Below, piece after piece: positions 17,406-28,705 of a DNA stretch of 64,000 bases; position 1 is the first letter of the stretch; each line of letters opens with the position of its first letter. The notes under the pieces are model-generated. The model saw only the letters and a program-made list of their open reading frames with translations. It ran no database searches and had not been told where the DNA came from. The stretch is from Cordia subcordata (Eukaryota; Streptophyta; Magnoliopsida; Boraginales; Cordiaceae). The stretch lies in assembly GCA_028554755.1 (NCBI GenBank), contig JAPTOF010000006.1, positions 4,768,501-4,832,500 on the forward strand. Direction: 5' to 3'. Made by a program: the position numbers and the translations under genes.

Positions 17406-20400
17406 GTTTACGTAGATTAACATGTGTAAGTTAAATTTATCTCGTTGAATCATTTGTGCTATTCTACATTTTTTTAACGTGGCTTATGAATTAGGTAGGG
17501 TACGTCTTGCTAAAAGATATTATCTTTATTTCTAATTGCATAATTTCTTTTGTGTTGTATGTTTGCGTACTTGTCTGCGTAATGGTTATAATTCTTTTGG
17601 CATGCTACTTGAATATATAAGTTTATGCGGTTTTCAATCATATATCTTTGATTAGGGGATGGTTTGGGATAAGTTCAATTTGCGGTTTACTTGTGGAGAT
17701 TTGTAAGAATTGGTGAAAGATTCGTTTGTATAATGGCCAAAATGTGTTCACTTTGGTGAAACTCTACTTGGTTCTCTATTCTGTTTTTGGGTTTGAGAAT
17801 GTTACTGTGAACTGTATGTATGACTTTTTGCTTAGTTCATAAAGGCTAGTCCTTCTTGTTGTGTTTCTCTTTGTATTGAGAAAAAGATTTGAACTTTTAT
17901 TCGGTTGGAATATGAGGTTGCATTTGGATATCTGCACCTGAGTTTGTGGAAGGATGCTAGTGTATACGTGTTAGAATTAGATCTGTGAACTTTTAATTTA
18001 GCATTGTTTGATTAGTGACATAATTTTATCGAGTTTCGAAGTCTTTGTTTCTAAATAGCATTGGCACAAGTTAGAATGATTTTGAAGGTTGGATGGTGGT
18101 ATTGAAAAATATTTAATTGATTGAAAGGAATTATTACAACAACATAATTCATCTTAACAAGGCTCAGGGGAGAGCTTGAGATTGTCCAATTAAAATTCTT
18201 GACCATTGTGCGCTCCTCTTTTCTGCATATTCCTGATTCCTGTTCTCTTTGCTGGAGTTGGTTAACATTTTATTTAAATAAATTGGAATTTGTTCACTTC
18301 GTTCATTGTCGCCCAGGGGTATGTTTTTGTTTAAGGGTTAGCTATATCTGTGAGTAATCAAGTGATTTTTCCTTTCCTTTTAAATTGCGCAATTTACATT
18401 GTTATCATTATACCCAGAGAGCTGCTCCCGAAGATAGCTCATGCTTATTTAGTTTGAAACTTCTAGTATTATAATCTCATGAGACCTCACACAACTTTTT
18501 ATATGAACAGAGGAAAGACAAGAATCGAGAAATGGGCTTCAAGAGACACTTCCAGTAAGTTATAGTTCATGTGCTACTTTATTTCTGTATCCATTTCGTG
18601 CATATATCTTGTATTATTGAATTTCTCCTTCCTCTATCCTCTAATTAAGGAGAGTCCATGGTGTATTTGCCATTTTTTTCCTGTGCTACAGGGGAAATTT
18701 GTGCTGCAATATGCAGTGACTGATAGATGTTTTCAGTTAAAAAAGATGATGATAAGTATTTTTCGTTTCAATTTTTGTATAACAAGAATCAAGTTGGAGC
18801 ACAAGAACCAGCAGGCAATGAAGGCGGAAGTCCCCTTTCCAACCATGAAATAAGTGGAACCTCAGAGTTAGAGAAGTTGTTTAAGCAGAAGGCTTTCACC
18901 AGGTAAGGTTTATGTAAGAACAGTTATGGATTGTTTTTTATTTCTTTTCTTTACCTTGTGTTTTATTGTGCTTAATCTTGTGTTGCGTATTAGGTGGTTC
19001 TTTACTAGATATGCTAGTTTGGTGGTGCTGCCACAAGTTTCCTTTTATGGCCTGCATCTCTTTACAATTTTTATAGAATAAACTTTTGTTGACTTACCAA
19101 ATTCTCGTTATGTGCCCCCCCCCTCTTCTTTTTCTCTTTCCTTACTCCCCTGTTATGATCATATGGGATCAGAGATGGGCTCCTATCTTCGTGGTTTTAT
19201 TTTATAAAAAGTGGTACTGAGCTAGCAATAAGAATTCATTTTAGCTGCTGTTAGAGACATTGTTTCTTTATAACGATTTGATTGTTTGTTAATTACTTTC
19301 TCCATTTCCACTTAAAAGCTTTATAAGGTGCATTCCATGTTTTACTGTTGCTATTTGTTCAGAGAACAATATGTCAGACAACGAGGGAATTTGAGTTTGC
19401 TACTTGTCTTTCACAAGTAAGGTCAACCTACACATAATTCTGAAACTACTAATGAAGTCTAAGATATTGCCAGTCATTTTCAAATTACTTTCCCTAACAA
19501 GAGTCTACCATTTTCACACATCTTTGACCATGAATTCATATATTAATTGGTGAGTAGTCTTTGCCTGGTAGTAATGATCTGACCTTCTTATATGTATTAG
19601 TCTGCTTGCTCTTCTGTATGTACAGAAAATCCTGTAGTTTAAGGATTTCTTTGGATTTTTTGATCTAATATTGAGTTCTCTTCTTAAGGCTGTGTTCTTT
19701 TGTTCTAATGCTTACAAAAAAGTGGTTACTGGTGCAGATCTGAAATCGATCGCTTGACTCAATTGTTGCAGTCAAGAGCTGTAGATTTACCTGTTAAGGA
19801 TGATGATAAAAGGATCGAAGCAAATCTTTCTATCCAAAATACTCTTCCAAAGCCAATATCAGACAGTGGAAGGCGGGAGAAATTTTCTATTCCACTGGAA
19901 GGAAGTGAGATACCGAGGGTTAGAGCTCAAGGAGCTATCTCAACTCCTACGATTGCTAAAACGGTACACTGACATGCACTTATCATTTATTGTACTTTTC
20001 TCAGAATATTTGTCTCTGCACTTCATTTATAGCTATGATGACTTGTCATATAAACTTGCACTGAGGGCCTTACTTGCTATGCTTTAACAAAATCATGGCA
20101 GCTCCTCGAGGATGGGATGGCTTCACCTGCTGAGCTTGCAAAAGCTTATATGGGTACCAAATCTTCAAAAGTGTCTCCATCGAAGTTGGGGTTACGCAGT
20201 CAGATTGCAAGGGAAGAAGCAGTCTTGATGAATACATCTCCATTCACTTCGAAATCACCTATCGCATCAATGGCAGTGAGAACCGCTGGTCGTGTAGGGA
20301 TTCCTGACGATGGTTTTACGCCTGCAAAGTCATATGGCAGATCCGCAATATATAACATGGCTTGGACACCATACTCCAGAGTTCATTCAACTACCAACCA

Positions 20401-23400
20401 AAAGGTTTATGCACTACACAGTAATATCCGTATTTGCTATCATTATGATTTATGGTCCTTAATTTATATATGAGAATTTTTCAGGTTAGCGGCTTCATGA
20501 GCTATGGTTATACTAGACCTTCGTCATCACTTTCTCAACCTGCTCAGGATAATGATGGACAATTTGGATCTAGGCCAGCGGTACTTCCTAAATGTCTCTA
20601 TTTTATGAGTGCGTTTTTCAATTAAGCATTCCTAACTTGATCTTTATTTGTTTCTTTCAGGCCGTGAAGCGTAGGAGCTCTGTCTTGGATGATGATTTTG
20701 GAACTGTTGGTCCTGTTCGGAGGATCAGACGGAAAGCTAATCTTTTATCACATGGATCATCTCTTTCCACCCGTGTAATGGGACTTGGTTCTGAAGTCAC
20801 TGAACTGCAGAGGCTTCCTCTGATGGATGAAGGGATGAATAATCTCTCCAATACTCCCGGTACAAGTTATGCTCATGTTCCTTCCAAATCTGGTGAGATG
20901 GCTGCAAGAATCTTGGAGCATCTTGAGAGGATGACCCCTAAGGAAAAACCATCAGGGTCCAAGTTAGCTGCTGCAAGGGAGACATCACCAGTGAAACTGA
21001 CACCAAACGTATTTTGTGGCCAGGCTCTTAGAAGCCTGGAGGATCTGGACACATCAAAGTTGCTACAGAAGGCTCAGAGTGACAGTAAGTTGGAAGATCA
21101 ATCCATCAGTAGTTTGCCTGGATCTCATCATTCTGTTGCTCAAATGCTAGGTAAAGGAGAAGGGAACGGCTCTAATAAATCTGCTGTTCCATTTGACAAT
21201 TTGACTCCTGTTGTGAACACTGATGTGACAGTTCCAGTGAAAGGGAGTACTCAGTCTGCCGATGCTGCTATGCCAAAGTTTTTTGCCCAGCCTTCTGAAA
21301 GAAACCGAGCTTTTAAGATAAACGCACATGAGGTAAGTTTTGCTTTCTGTCAATACTCTATCTTCAAGTCAATTAAATGTGTTGGAGTTTGGATTTCAGT
21401 TTGAAGGTGTGGTTCTCTATCTAAAAGCTGAGCCACAATTTTTCAAGATTTTACACCTGCAGATACATGAACATTTTTTTTACCATGGTTGGCGATTTTA
21501 CCTTATTTTATGACTTTCTGGGTTATTTCGATGCTATGTAGGTCAATTAGTTATTTTTGAACTTTGTCTGCAAGTTGCGTGACCTTGGTGGATCTTAATT
21601 TCTCTCACCTTTCAAAAATCAAATCGAAAGAAATTGTACAGTTTTGGGGGGAGCGTATCAAGTTTATTGTCAAATAGAACAATGTCTGTCCCCAGCTGAC
21701 ATTAGAAACATATCATGATGGTAATGTGTATATGAGTGATTCATCTATATGTATGACCTGAATTACATTCAACATTGTGGTTTATTCATATAGGGTTCTT
21801 TTGTGCTGGAGAACAATGTACACTCAAGTGAGCCTGCATCCACATTCTTGTTAGATGAAGGGCGAGGGAGAATGGAGAAATCAACTACTGAGAGCAAGTC
21901 TATTCCTAGTAAAGATCCAGGCTTGGACAGGTCATCCTCATGTATTCATTGTTTAGTTTTTTTTTTTTTTGTGGGTAAAAGTATTCATTGCTTAGTTTTA
22001 AATTTCTGTTAAGCTCTCAATTCCTTTTTGTTGTTCCATATCCACTCTGCGTATTGAGACTGGGATAAGCTCTTTTTCCTCTTCACGATGTGTATTTTCT
22101 GCTCCAAGGGCAATTCTTCTTCATGCTCTTATTTCTTCTTCTTTTTCTTATACTTTCATCCCTGGGGGAGGGATTATTTTGATATATTCTCTCTGTGGCA
22201 ATTCTTGAAGATATATATGGAGGGAATTGAATGAATATAGGATCCAGTTATGTGAGAGAGGTCACTAATGTCCATTCCATTTTTTTTGCAAGTAGTTGCA
22301 GAGGGGAGTCTACTTCTATTTGAATTACTATTTATAATTGAAAGATGGAGTAGAATCGGAAATCATTCTTAAATACTATATAAGTACTTCCAGTTCATAA
22401 ATGAATACATGTCAGAGGTATTATGCACACTGAATTTGAATGTTCCAAAGAAGTGAAGTAGGAAAAGATCCTTATGATGATCTCCCCGTTCTTTATTTTA
22501 GTCTGGGTGAGTGCATCTAATGTGTGTTTGTCATGTATGCAGCAGGTTGAGCGTCTCTGCTGTTGCTACTGATGCTTCAGTGAAGGTCCTAGAATCAGAT
22601 AGAAGTTATACCAATAGCTGTCGGCTGGATGGCATCATAATGGGAAACTCTGGGACAGTACCTTCTCTTTCGTCCAGTTCATCATCAACTGTCAGTGTTT
22701 TCTTCACTGGGTCTCCTTCCAATAATTTAGTTTCAAATAATGGACCTCCTGCTTCAAGTGTGTCTACTTTATTTAGCTCAACAGCCCTAGCTTCCACTAA
22801 GTCAGCAGATCAGGATTTTACCAACAGGCCGAACCACATGCTTTCTTCTAGCAATGCGACAACGATCTCTACCAGCAAATCTGCTGCCTCTAATAGTGGC
22901 CTGTCTGTAACTAATGTGGCGCCTTCAATTTCTTTGGTGCCCGTTTTCAATTTTGGGTCCTCAGTGGTTCCATCAACTGGCATTTCAGCAACATCAACTA
23001 TTGCTAGTGCAGGGACTACAGATTTAAAAGTCAATGCAAAAAAGGAGAATTCTTTTGTCAACTCAACAAATCTATCATTTCCATCGACGAGCCCTGGAAG
23101 TAGCACTTTCGGGCTTGGTTCATTTGTCTCATCTTCAGCAGCTAGTAGTCTGTTGCAGGGTTCTCTTGCTGGAAGCGTGTCTGCTTTTAGCTCACAGCCT
23201 TCTCTGCCTGGATCTGGTACAGCGACTGTCTCTCAGAGCATGCCCACTCAATTTGGGTCACCTTCATCACATGTGGTCTCCATGTCTTCTGTGTCTACTT
23301 CTTTTACCTGTAGCAATACTTTTGGATCTGCTTCTACACTGTCTGTTTCCAGCAGCAGTTCTGCACAAAATTCTTCATCATCCGCAGCAGAGACAAATTT

Positions 23401-24688
23401 GGTTAGCTCTAGTGGTGGAAAACTGGGTTTAGACACAAGTCAAAGCTGCCAGGAGAGGAAAGAGAGTTTTCAGGCTGCTCCTAGCATTTTTAAATTTGGT
23501 GCTGGTGCTTTAGCTTCCTCTTCTGGATCCAATGTGGTTTCTTCGAGTGGCATTGCTACTCCCCCTGCCACATTTACTTTTGGTGTCGGTTCTGCACCAG
23601 CCTCCTCAGAATCCAATGCAGTTACCTCCAGCAGTGGTGCTTCTTCTGCCACATTTACTTTTGGTGTCAGTTCTGCACGTTCCTCTTCAGATGCCAATGC
23701 GGTTACCTCTACCAGCAGTGCCACTTCTGTGACATTTAATTTTGATGCAAACTCTGCACCTACATCGAGCTCTGGTAGCAGTGTGACTCCTACCTTTAAT
23801 TTTGGTGCCAGTTCTTCAGCTTTGTTGTCAGCAACTTCCAGCAGCAGTATTACTCCCATATTTTCTTTTGGTTGCAGTTTGTCAGCTTCCTCATCAACAA
23901 CACCTAGTAGCAGTATTACTCCTTCCATGTTTTCTTTTGGTGCCAGCTCTCTTTCCTCAGCCGCCAATGAATTTACCTCTTGCAGCAGTTCTGGTCCAGG
24001 CATTTTCAGCTTTGGTGCTGGTGCTGGTGCTTCAGCTTCGTCCTCTGGGGCTAACTCAATTAGTTCCAGTGGTGTCAATTCAAGCCCATTTGGCTCCACT
24101 TGGCAATCACCTACGTCTGCAACTTCTGGTACTACTTTGAATACTTCATCTCCTTCAACTGGGTTCTCTTTTGGAGCATCCTCATCTTCTTTCGGCCCCA
24201 CAAACTCTGCTCCTGTGGTTTTTGGATCATCCACTGGGGCCTCATCAAGTCCCATTTTCCCATTCTCTTCCACTTCTGGTACAACTTCATCCCTATCAGC
24301 TTCTTGTGCCCCTCGGTCTGTGTTCGGTAATCCCACATCTCCCTTTGCTGCCTTCCCAGGAAATAATGAACAAATGAACACAGAAGACAGCATGGCAGAG
24401 GATCCTATTCAGTCTTCCACACCTGCAGCCCCTGTATTTGGTCAATCTCCTGTCTCACCTTCTCCCCAAGGCTTGGCGGTCCGGTCTAGCATTCCATCAC
24501 CATCAGTTCCCTTCCAATTTAACGGGCAACCGAATCAATCTGCTCCACAGAATCCATCTGCATTCCAGGCATCGAGCAGTGTAGAATTTAATGCTGGAGG
24601 TGGGAGCTTTTCATTGGGCAGCAGCGGGCCTGACAAATCAGGGCGGAAATTTGTCAAGGTCAACAGAAATAAATACCGAAGGAGTTAA
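17062..24688 (+). CDS. NUP1: nuclear-basket nucleoporin NUP1/NUP136 (about 1337 aa)
   Basis: Plant-specific FG nucleoporin of the nuclear basket, a functional analogue of animal Nup153, tied to mRNA export and nuclear shape. Exons: 17062-17338, 18511-18554, 18787-18902, 19738-19963, 20102-20404, 20485-20580, 20661-21332, 21794-21930, 22546-24688 (or 22543, tandem acceptor). Landmarks: N-terminal KFRKRPLRRYQATPYDRP and AGAQRLFSSIFRKRL; LEKLFKQKAFTRSEIDRLTQ; MASPAELAKAYMGTK; VKRRSSVLDDDFG with VGPVRRIRRKANL. The large last exon is Ser/Thr-rich with FxFG/FG motifs (FKFG, FTFG, FNFG, FSFG) and ends with DSMAEDP and GGGSFSLGSSGPDKSGRKF plus a basic tail, as in Arabidopsis NUP1. The exon 3 start is the least certain. 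The exon 8 donor (GTCATC) is weak but is the one that keeps phase. Confidence 0.93.
17344..17405. repeat. compound microsatellite (CT)n(CTAT)n in NUP1 intron 1
   Basis: Starting a few bases after the first NUP1 donor is a CT run followed by about a dozen CTAT units. Its position next to a splice donor makes length variation potentially relevant to splicing. Confidence 0.92.
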
Positions 24689-25880
24689 AAAGATGATGGG
24701 CCAGCAAAGAAATTGAATGAGCTGAGATTTGCAGGCTCAGGGAGAAAAAATTAAATTTCTAAAAATACGGGAGATATTCTGCATCGGCTCCAAGCACATT
24801 TAACTTGGAGATAGTTTAGTTTTTCTTTTCTTTTTCTGGTTTTACTTGTCAAGTTTATACAAGGTTTGCAGGACTTGGCAAATTGTTGTTGGGGCATAAA
24901 ATCAATTTGTCCCCCAGTTTTGGATGTTCTTTTCTAGTGTACTAGTAGTGAGGACTTGATAGAGTCGGATCCATCTTTTATTGGGTCGGTGTCGGATCAT
25001 GAGAAGTGTTATATATCTGTTCGTGTACTTATATGTAACATAAAAGATGAAACAGCTTTTGCTGAAAGAATTCAGTCTTCGCCTAGCATAAAATCGATGC
25101 AACGGAGATGAAAAATAATAATATTCGTTTGATAATTCTTACTGCTCCCGGTTTGGCTCTTTGTTAGCTGCTGATGGTTACTTAACGGGATAAGGTTTAG
25201 TTTGAATTGATTTAATTTGGTTTATCGGCCTTCATGATTTGTTAATTTGAGTCCAAGGATATGGACTCGTGTTAAAAGAAAAATCAGCTGCCTGGGTGCA
25301 AGCAAGAAAAATGCATGGCGTTACAAAAAGCCGTGGTAACAATTTTCTCGTGTTTTATTTTTTCTTCTTTCGGGATGCTACGCCAAAAGAGACGAGACCC
25401 GTTGAATGTTATTGTTCAAAAGTGTCTTAATTGCGTTGAAAGATCTCCAGAAAATCCGTGGTGTGAGGACGTGGTAGTCGAGCACAATAATCGTGTTGCA
25501 ATACCATTTGAGTTTGATATAACAAGATAACAAAAGCTTTTTCCATATTTTTTCCGATCAAGTAAAGTGCAATACATCTCCTCGTGCCAAAATTAACAAA
25601 CCAGTGTGAAAAGCCAAGTATAAAGCGTGATGGATCGCACTGATTCATTTTTCTTTTTTTCTTCTTTTCAGTTCCACATTGATGACATTCATAGCATGAT
25701 TCAATGTTGTTTTTGACTTGGGGTGCATTTTGGTGCAACACATTTATCTCTCCATGTCCACCTGATTCAATACCCATAGTGGTGGAAAACCACGCTGAAA
25801 GAAATTATAAGCTAAACCATATTATTGTGTTAGCTTGTAAGTCAACCAATATAAATAATTGTGTTAGCCATAAAGTCAAC

Positions 25881-25893
25881 CTCTCTCTCACCC

Positions 25894-25936
<43 letters not shown>
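25881..25936. repeat. (CT)n microsatellite
   Basis: A nearly pure CT tract of about 55 bp with a few interruptions, in spacer DNA. Confidence 0.93.
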
Positions 25937-25940
<4 letters not shown>

Positions 25941-26162
25941 CATCATCAATGGGGAACAAACGGAAAGCCAGAAGGGTCACTGATACAAATGATATTTTTC
26001 TTCTCACATAGAATACAAAAATACACACACTAGAAATGTTTGTGGCTTTGGTGAAAGGAGAAAGATAGTGGGAAAGCAAATGGTGGGGGCTCATCTTCAG
26101 AAATGGACTGGTCAATTGTGTGAATCATAAGCCTATTGGCCTATTGCTTAAGGCCTATAAAA

Positions 26163-26230
26163 AACAAGTGGTCAACAAGGATTGATGGATGAATGCAACA
26201 AGTGGTCAACAAGGATTGATGGATGAATGC
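26163..26230. repeat. perfect 34-bp tandem duplication
   Basis: Two identical 34-bp units starting AACAAGTGGTCAACAAGG lie at 26163-26196 and 26197-26230. No mismatch indicates a recent event. Confidence 0.95.
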
Positions 26231-26804
26231 TTTTTGGCATTAAACAAAATAATGATACTAAAAAATCCTGTTGTATTGTCATTGCTGCTTTGTGGAATAT
26301 GTTGTGGGATCATTCCAGAATGCAATTGAATCATAGTAGCATAACTTTATAAATCTTTCAAACCAAAGTTTGTTATTTGCATTTTCATGGGAAAATTAAT
26401 TTATATGGTAACCTAATAAAACAGTGTGACGTGTCTTCAATAATTAATATTAGGTTACGTGTTTTCAATTTTTCTGATTGTATATTAATATTTCCACGTC
26501 AAGTGCAAGACTTGAATAAAGATACAAGGGCATCTAGGAAAAATGGCTGAATCTTATGGCAAGGAGCCATAATTATGGAGTTCATAATTGTCTGCCATTG
26601 TCTTTTGAGTCCAAGATAATTGTGTGCCTGATTGATCTATGGTTTCAGTGGCAACAGAATTATTGAATGGTTATGAGTTTGTCCAGGTTGTATGAATCTA
26701 TATCCTGCAGTTTGACTTTTTATCTATTAATTAATTTGGGAACATACAGTGTGCTTTGTTCCTCACGTCCCAATGATTTACGCATTTATCGACTTTGAAG
26801 TTGT

Positions 26805-26921
26805 TTGACGTTGTTTATTTGGGTACTTATAAATATTGAAAATAAAAATAAAATTATTCTTAATTACTCTTTAGTTAGGTGTTTATAAGCACTTAAATAA
26901 GCAATACCAAACACCTTCTTT
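26805..26921. mobile_element. small foldback/MITE-like element
   Basis: TTATTTGGGTACTTATAAAT near 26816 pairs imperfectly with the inverse of TTTATAAGCACTTAAATAAG near 26882, enclosing a short AT-rich loop. The ends carry TTGTTTA- and CCAAACACC-like sequence typical of plant MITE tips. Weakly supported. Confidence 0.4.
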
Positions 26922-28384
26922 GCTTTTGCCTTATTCTATCCAGTTACCCAAGTGCATATTGGTGAACATCACCTACACTAAATAGTTTATATTAAGAAGA
27001 ATAAATCTGTGACCTTAAATTATTCTGCAAAAAGAACAGTCAACATTCTTCTTCTTTTCTTGTTTTATAATGATAATCAATTATTTTTGTGTCCTTTCAA
27101 TCATTTAACACACAATAGGAAACGCACCATTATTTAAAAAATATTTGTTAACTGCAAGATTGTAATCTCTTAGCAAGTAGTCATGTTATATGGTATTTCA
27201 TTGATATATTTTTAAACATATACAATAAGGGGATAGATACCACATTATATCCCCCCGTGACATGTGGCTCCATTAGCACCTTCGGTGGACTTTAAATTGC
27301 ATAAACCTCTAAGGAGTAAGGATTGGGTGGAGTCATCAATTAACGATATAATATTATCTATGACGCTTAATTGATCTCAAACATATATTGGAAAACACCG
27401 TTACACTACACATTTATCGTCTTAAAATTCAGCCGAGCATTAAAAATCCAATTTTAAAAAAGATAAATTCCTAATCCTGGCTTATATGATTAGAAGCTGG
27501 ATTAGTAGTTCTAAAGGTTTCATAGGGATGAGACAAATATTTGTGACAGCAACATCTCCTGTTACAAATTTGCAGTCTCTTGTCACTCATATTTTACATG
27601 TGAATGCAGTTGTAAGAATCCTATATGTAAAGAAACCGACATATATTCATAAGCCATTTTTTTTGGAATGAGCAAAGCAATAAGTCTTTTTCCTCGAATT
27701 TATCTTGTCAAAAAAAAGTGTCAAATAGCAGGTGAAAAACTCCGCTTGACAAAGACATGCATGTTTTCCTATAAAATTTACACTTGATGAGTTGCCATCA
27801 GAGTGGTGATCCTTTTCACAGTTCAGTGTTGTTTTCTTTCATCTGAATTTTTGGAACTATTAACTTGCAGTTACTTAACAGGAATCTTCACTTGCACAAG
27901 TTTGTTAAAATAAAAAGGTGACAAATATTAGATCCTTTGCGATTTATTTAGATCCGTCGAACTCTGGTGTTTCAAAGTTCTCTTCTAATTTTCCTATACT
28001 TTCTAAAACCCGCGATGAGGAGATGTATGATATGTTTTAAAAAATAGAAGGAGATTATGAAGGAGTTTTAGAATGTAGAGGAATGTAAACAAATTGTAGA
28101 GAGTCTAATATATTTTACTAAAATTAAGTTAAATGCATATCTTTTGTTCATATATATGTAGTAGGTTTTTGGGACATTTAAAACTGCTAATTAATTATAT
28201 CGCTTTTTCTGATATATGTATTATTAGGTTAGAGTCCAGTTGACTGAATTAAAACTGTTAACATTCTTCTCAGAAATGGCCATCATGGGACTTTATAATA
28301 AACACACAAAGGCACAACACGAGGCTATCAACATGTTGTCTAGATATTATGGGTTATATTTCTGAGTTGATTTATGCACATCCC

Positions 28385-28705
28385 GAATTAATTCATCTTA
28401 TTGATATAAGAATACAAACAACAATAGAATCGATTTGAATCTCTAAATATATATACCTCGTAGCATAATTGGTAGAGCTATGATCATCGCATCATTCAAT
28501 TTATTGAATATCTATGTCATTTGATTTAATTCCATATATCTGGAATTAATTCATCTTACTAATCTAAAAATACGAATAACAATAGTATCGAGACTTGAAT
28601 TTAGAATCTCTAAATATATGTATACCTCCTATAGCATAACCGCCATCGGTAGAGCTATCGTCCAATCATTCAATTTATTGAATACTTGTATCATTTTGAT
28701 TTGGT
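28385..28705. repeat. tandem pair (about 158-bp period) carrying tRNA A-box-like sequence
   Basis: Two diverged copies start at GAATTAATTCATCTTA (28385 and 28543). Each contains ATCTCTAAATATAT, then an A-box-like TAGCATAATTGGTAGAGC (copy 1) or a version with an insertion (copy 2), then ATTCAATTTATTGAATA. No B box follows at tRNA spacing, so this is not a tRNA gene. It may derive from a SINE head. Confidence 0.6.

Noticed and set aside
21931..21975. Longer NUP1 exon 8 using the GTAAAA donor near 21974
   Set aside because: The resulting phase would not join exon 9 in frame and would add a poly-Phe stretch from a T-run.
23470..24393. 307-aa open frame on the minus strand
   Set aside because: It is antisense to the NUP1 FG exon. 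The frame is open because Ser/Thr codon-rich repeats give few stops in the opposite strand, and the peptide is Glu/Val/Ala low complexity with no domain.
28463..28495. tRNA gene
   Set aside because: An A-box-like D-arm is present but there is no acceptor pairing, anticodon arm or B box at proper spacing.
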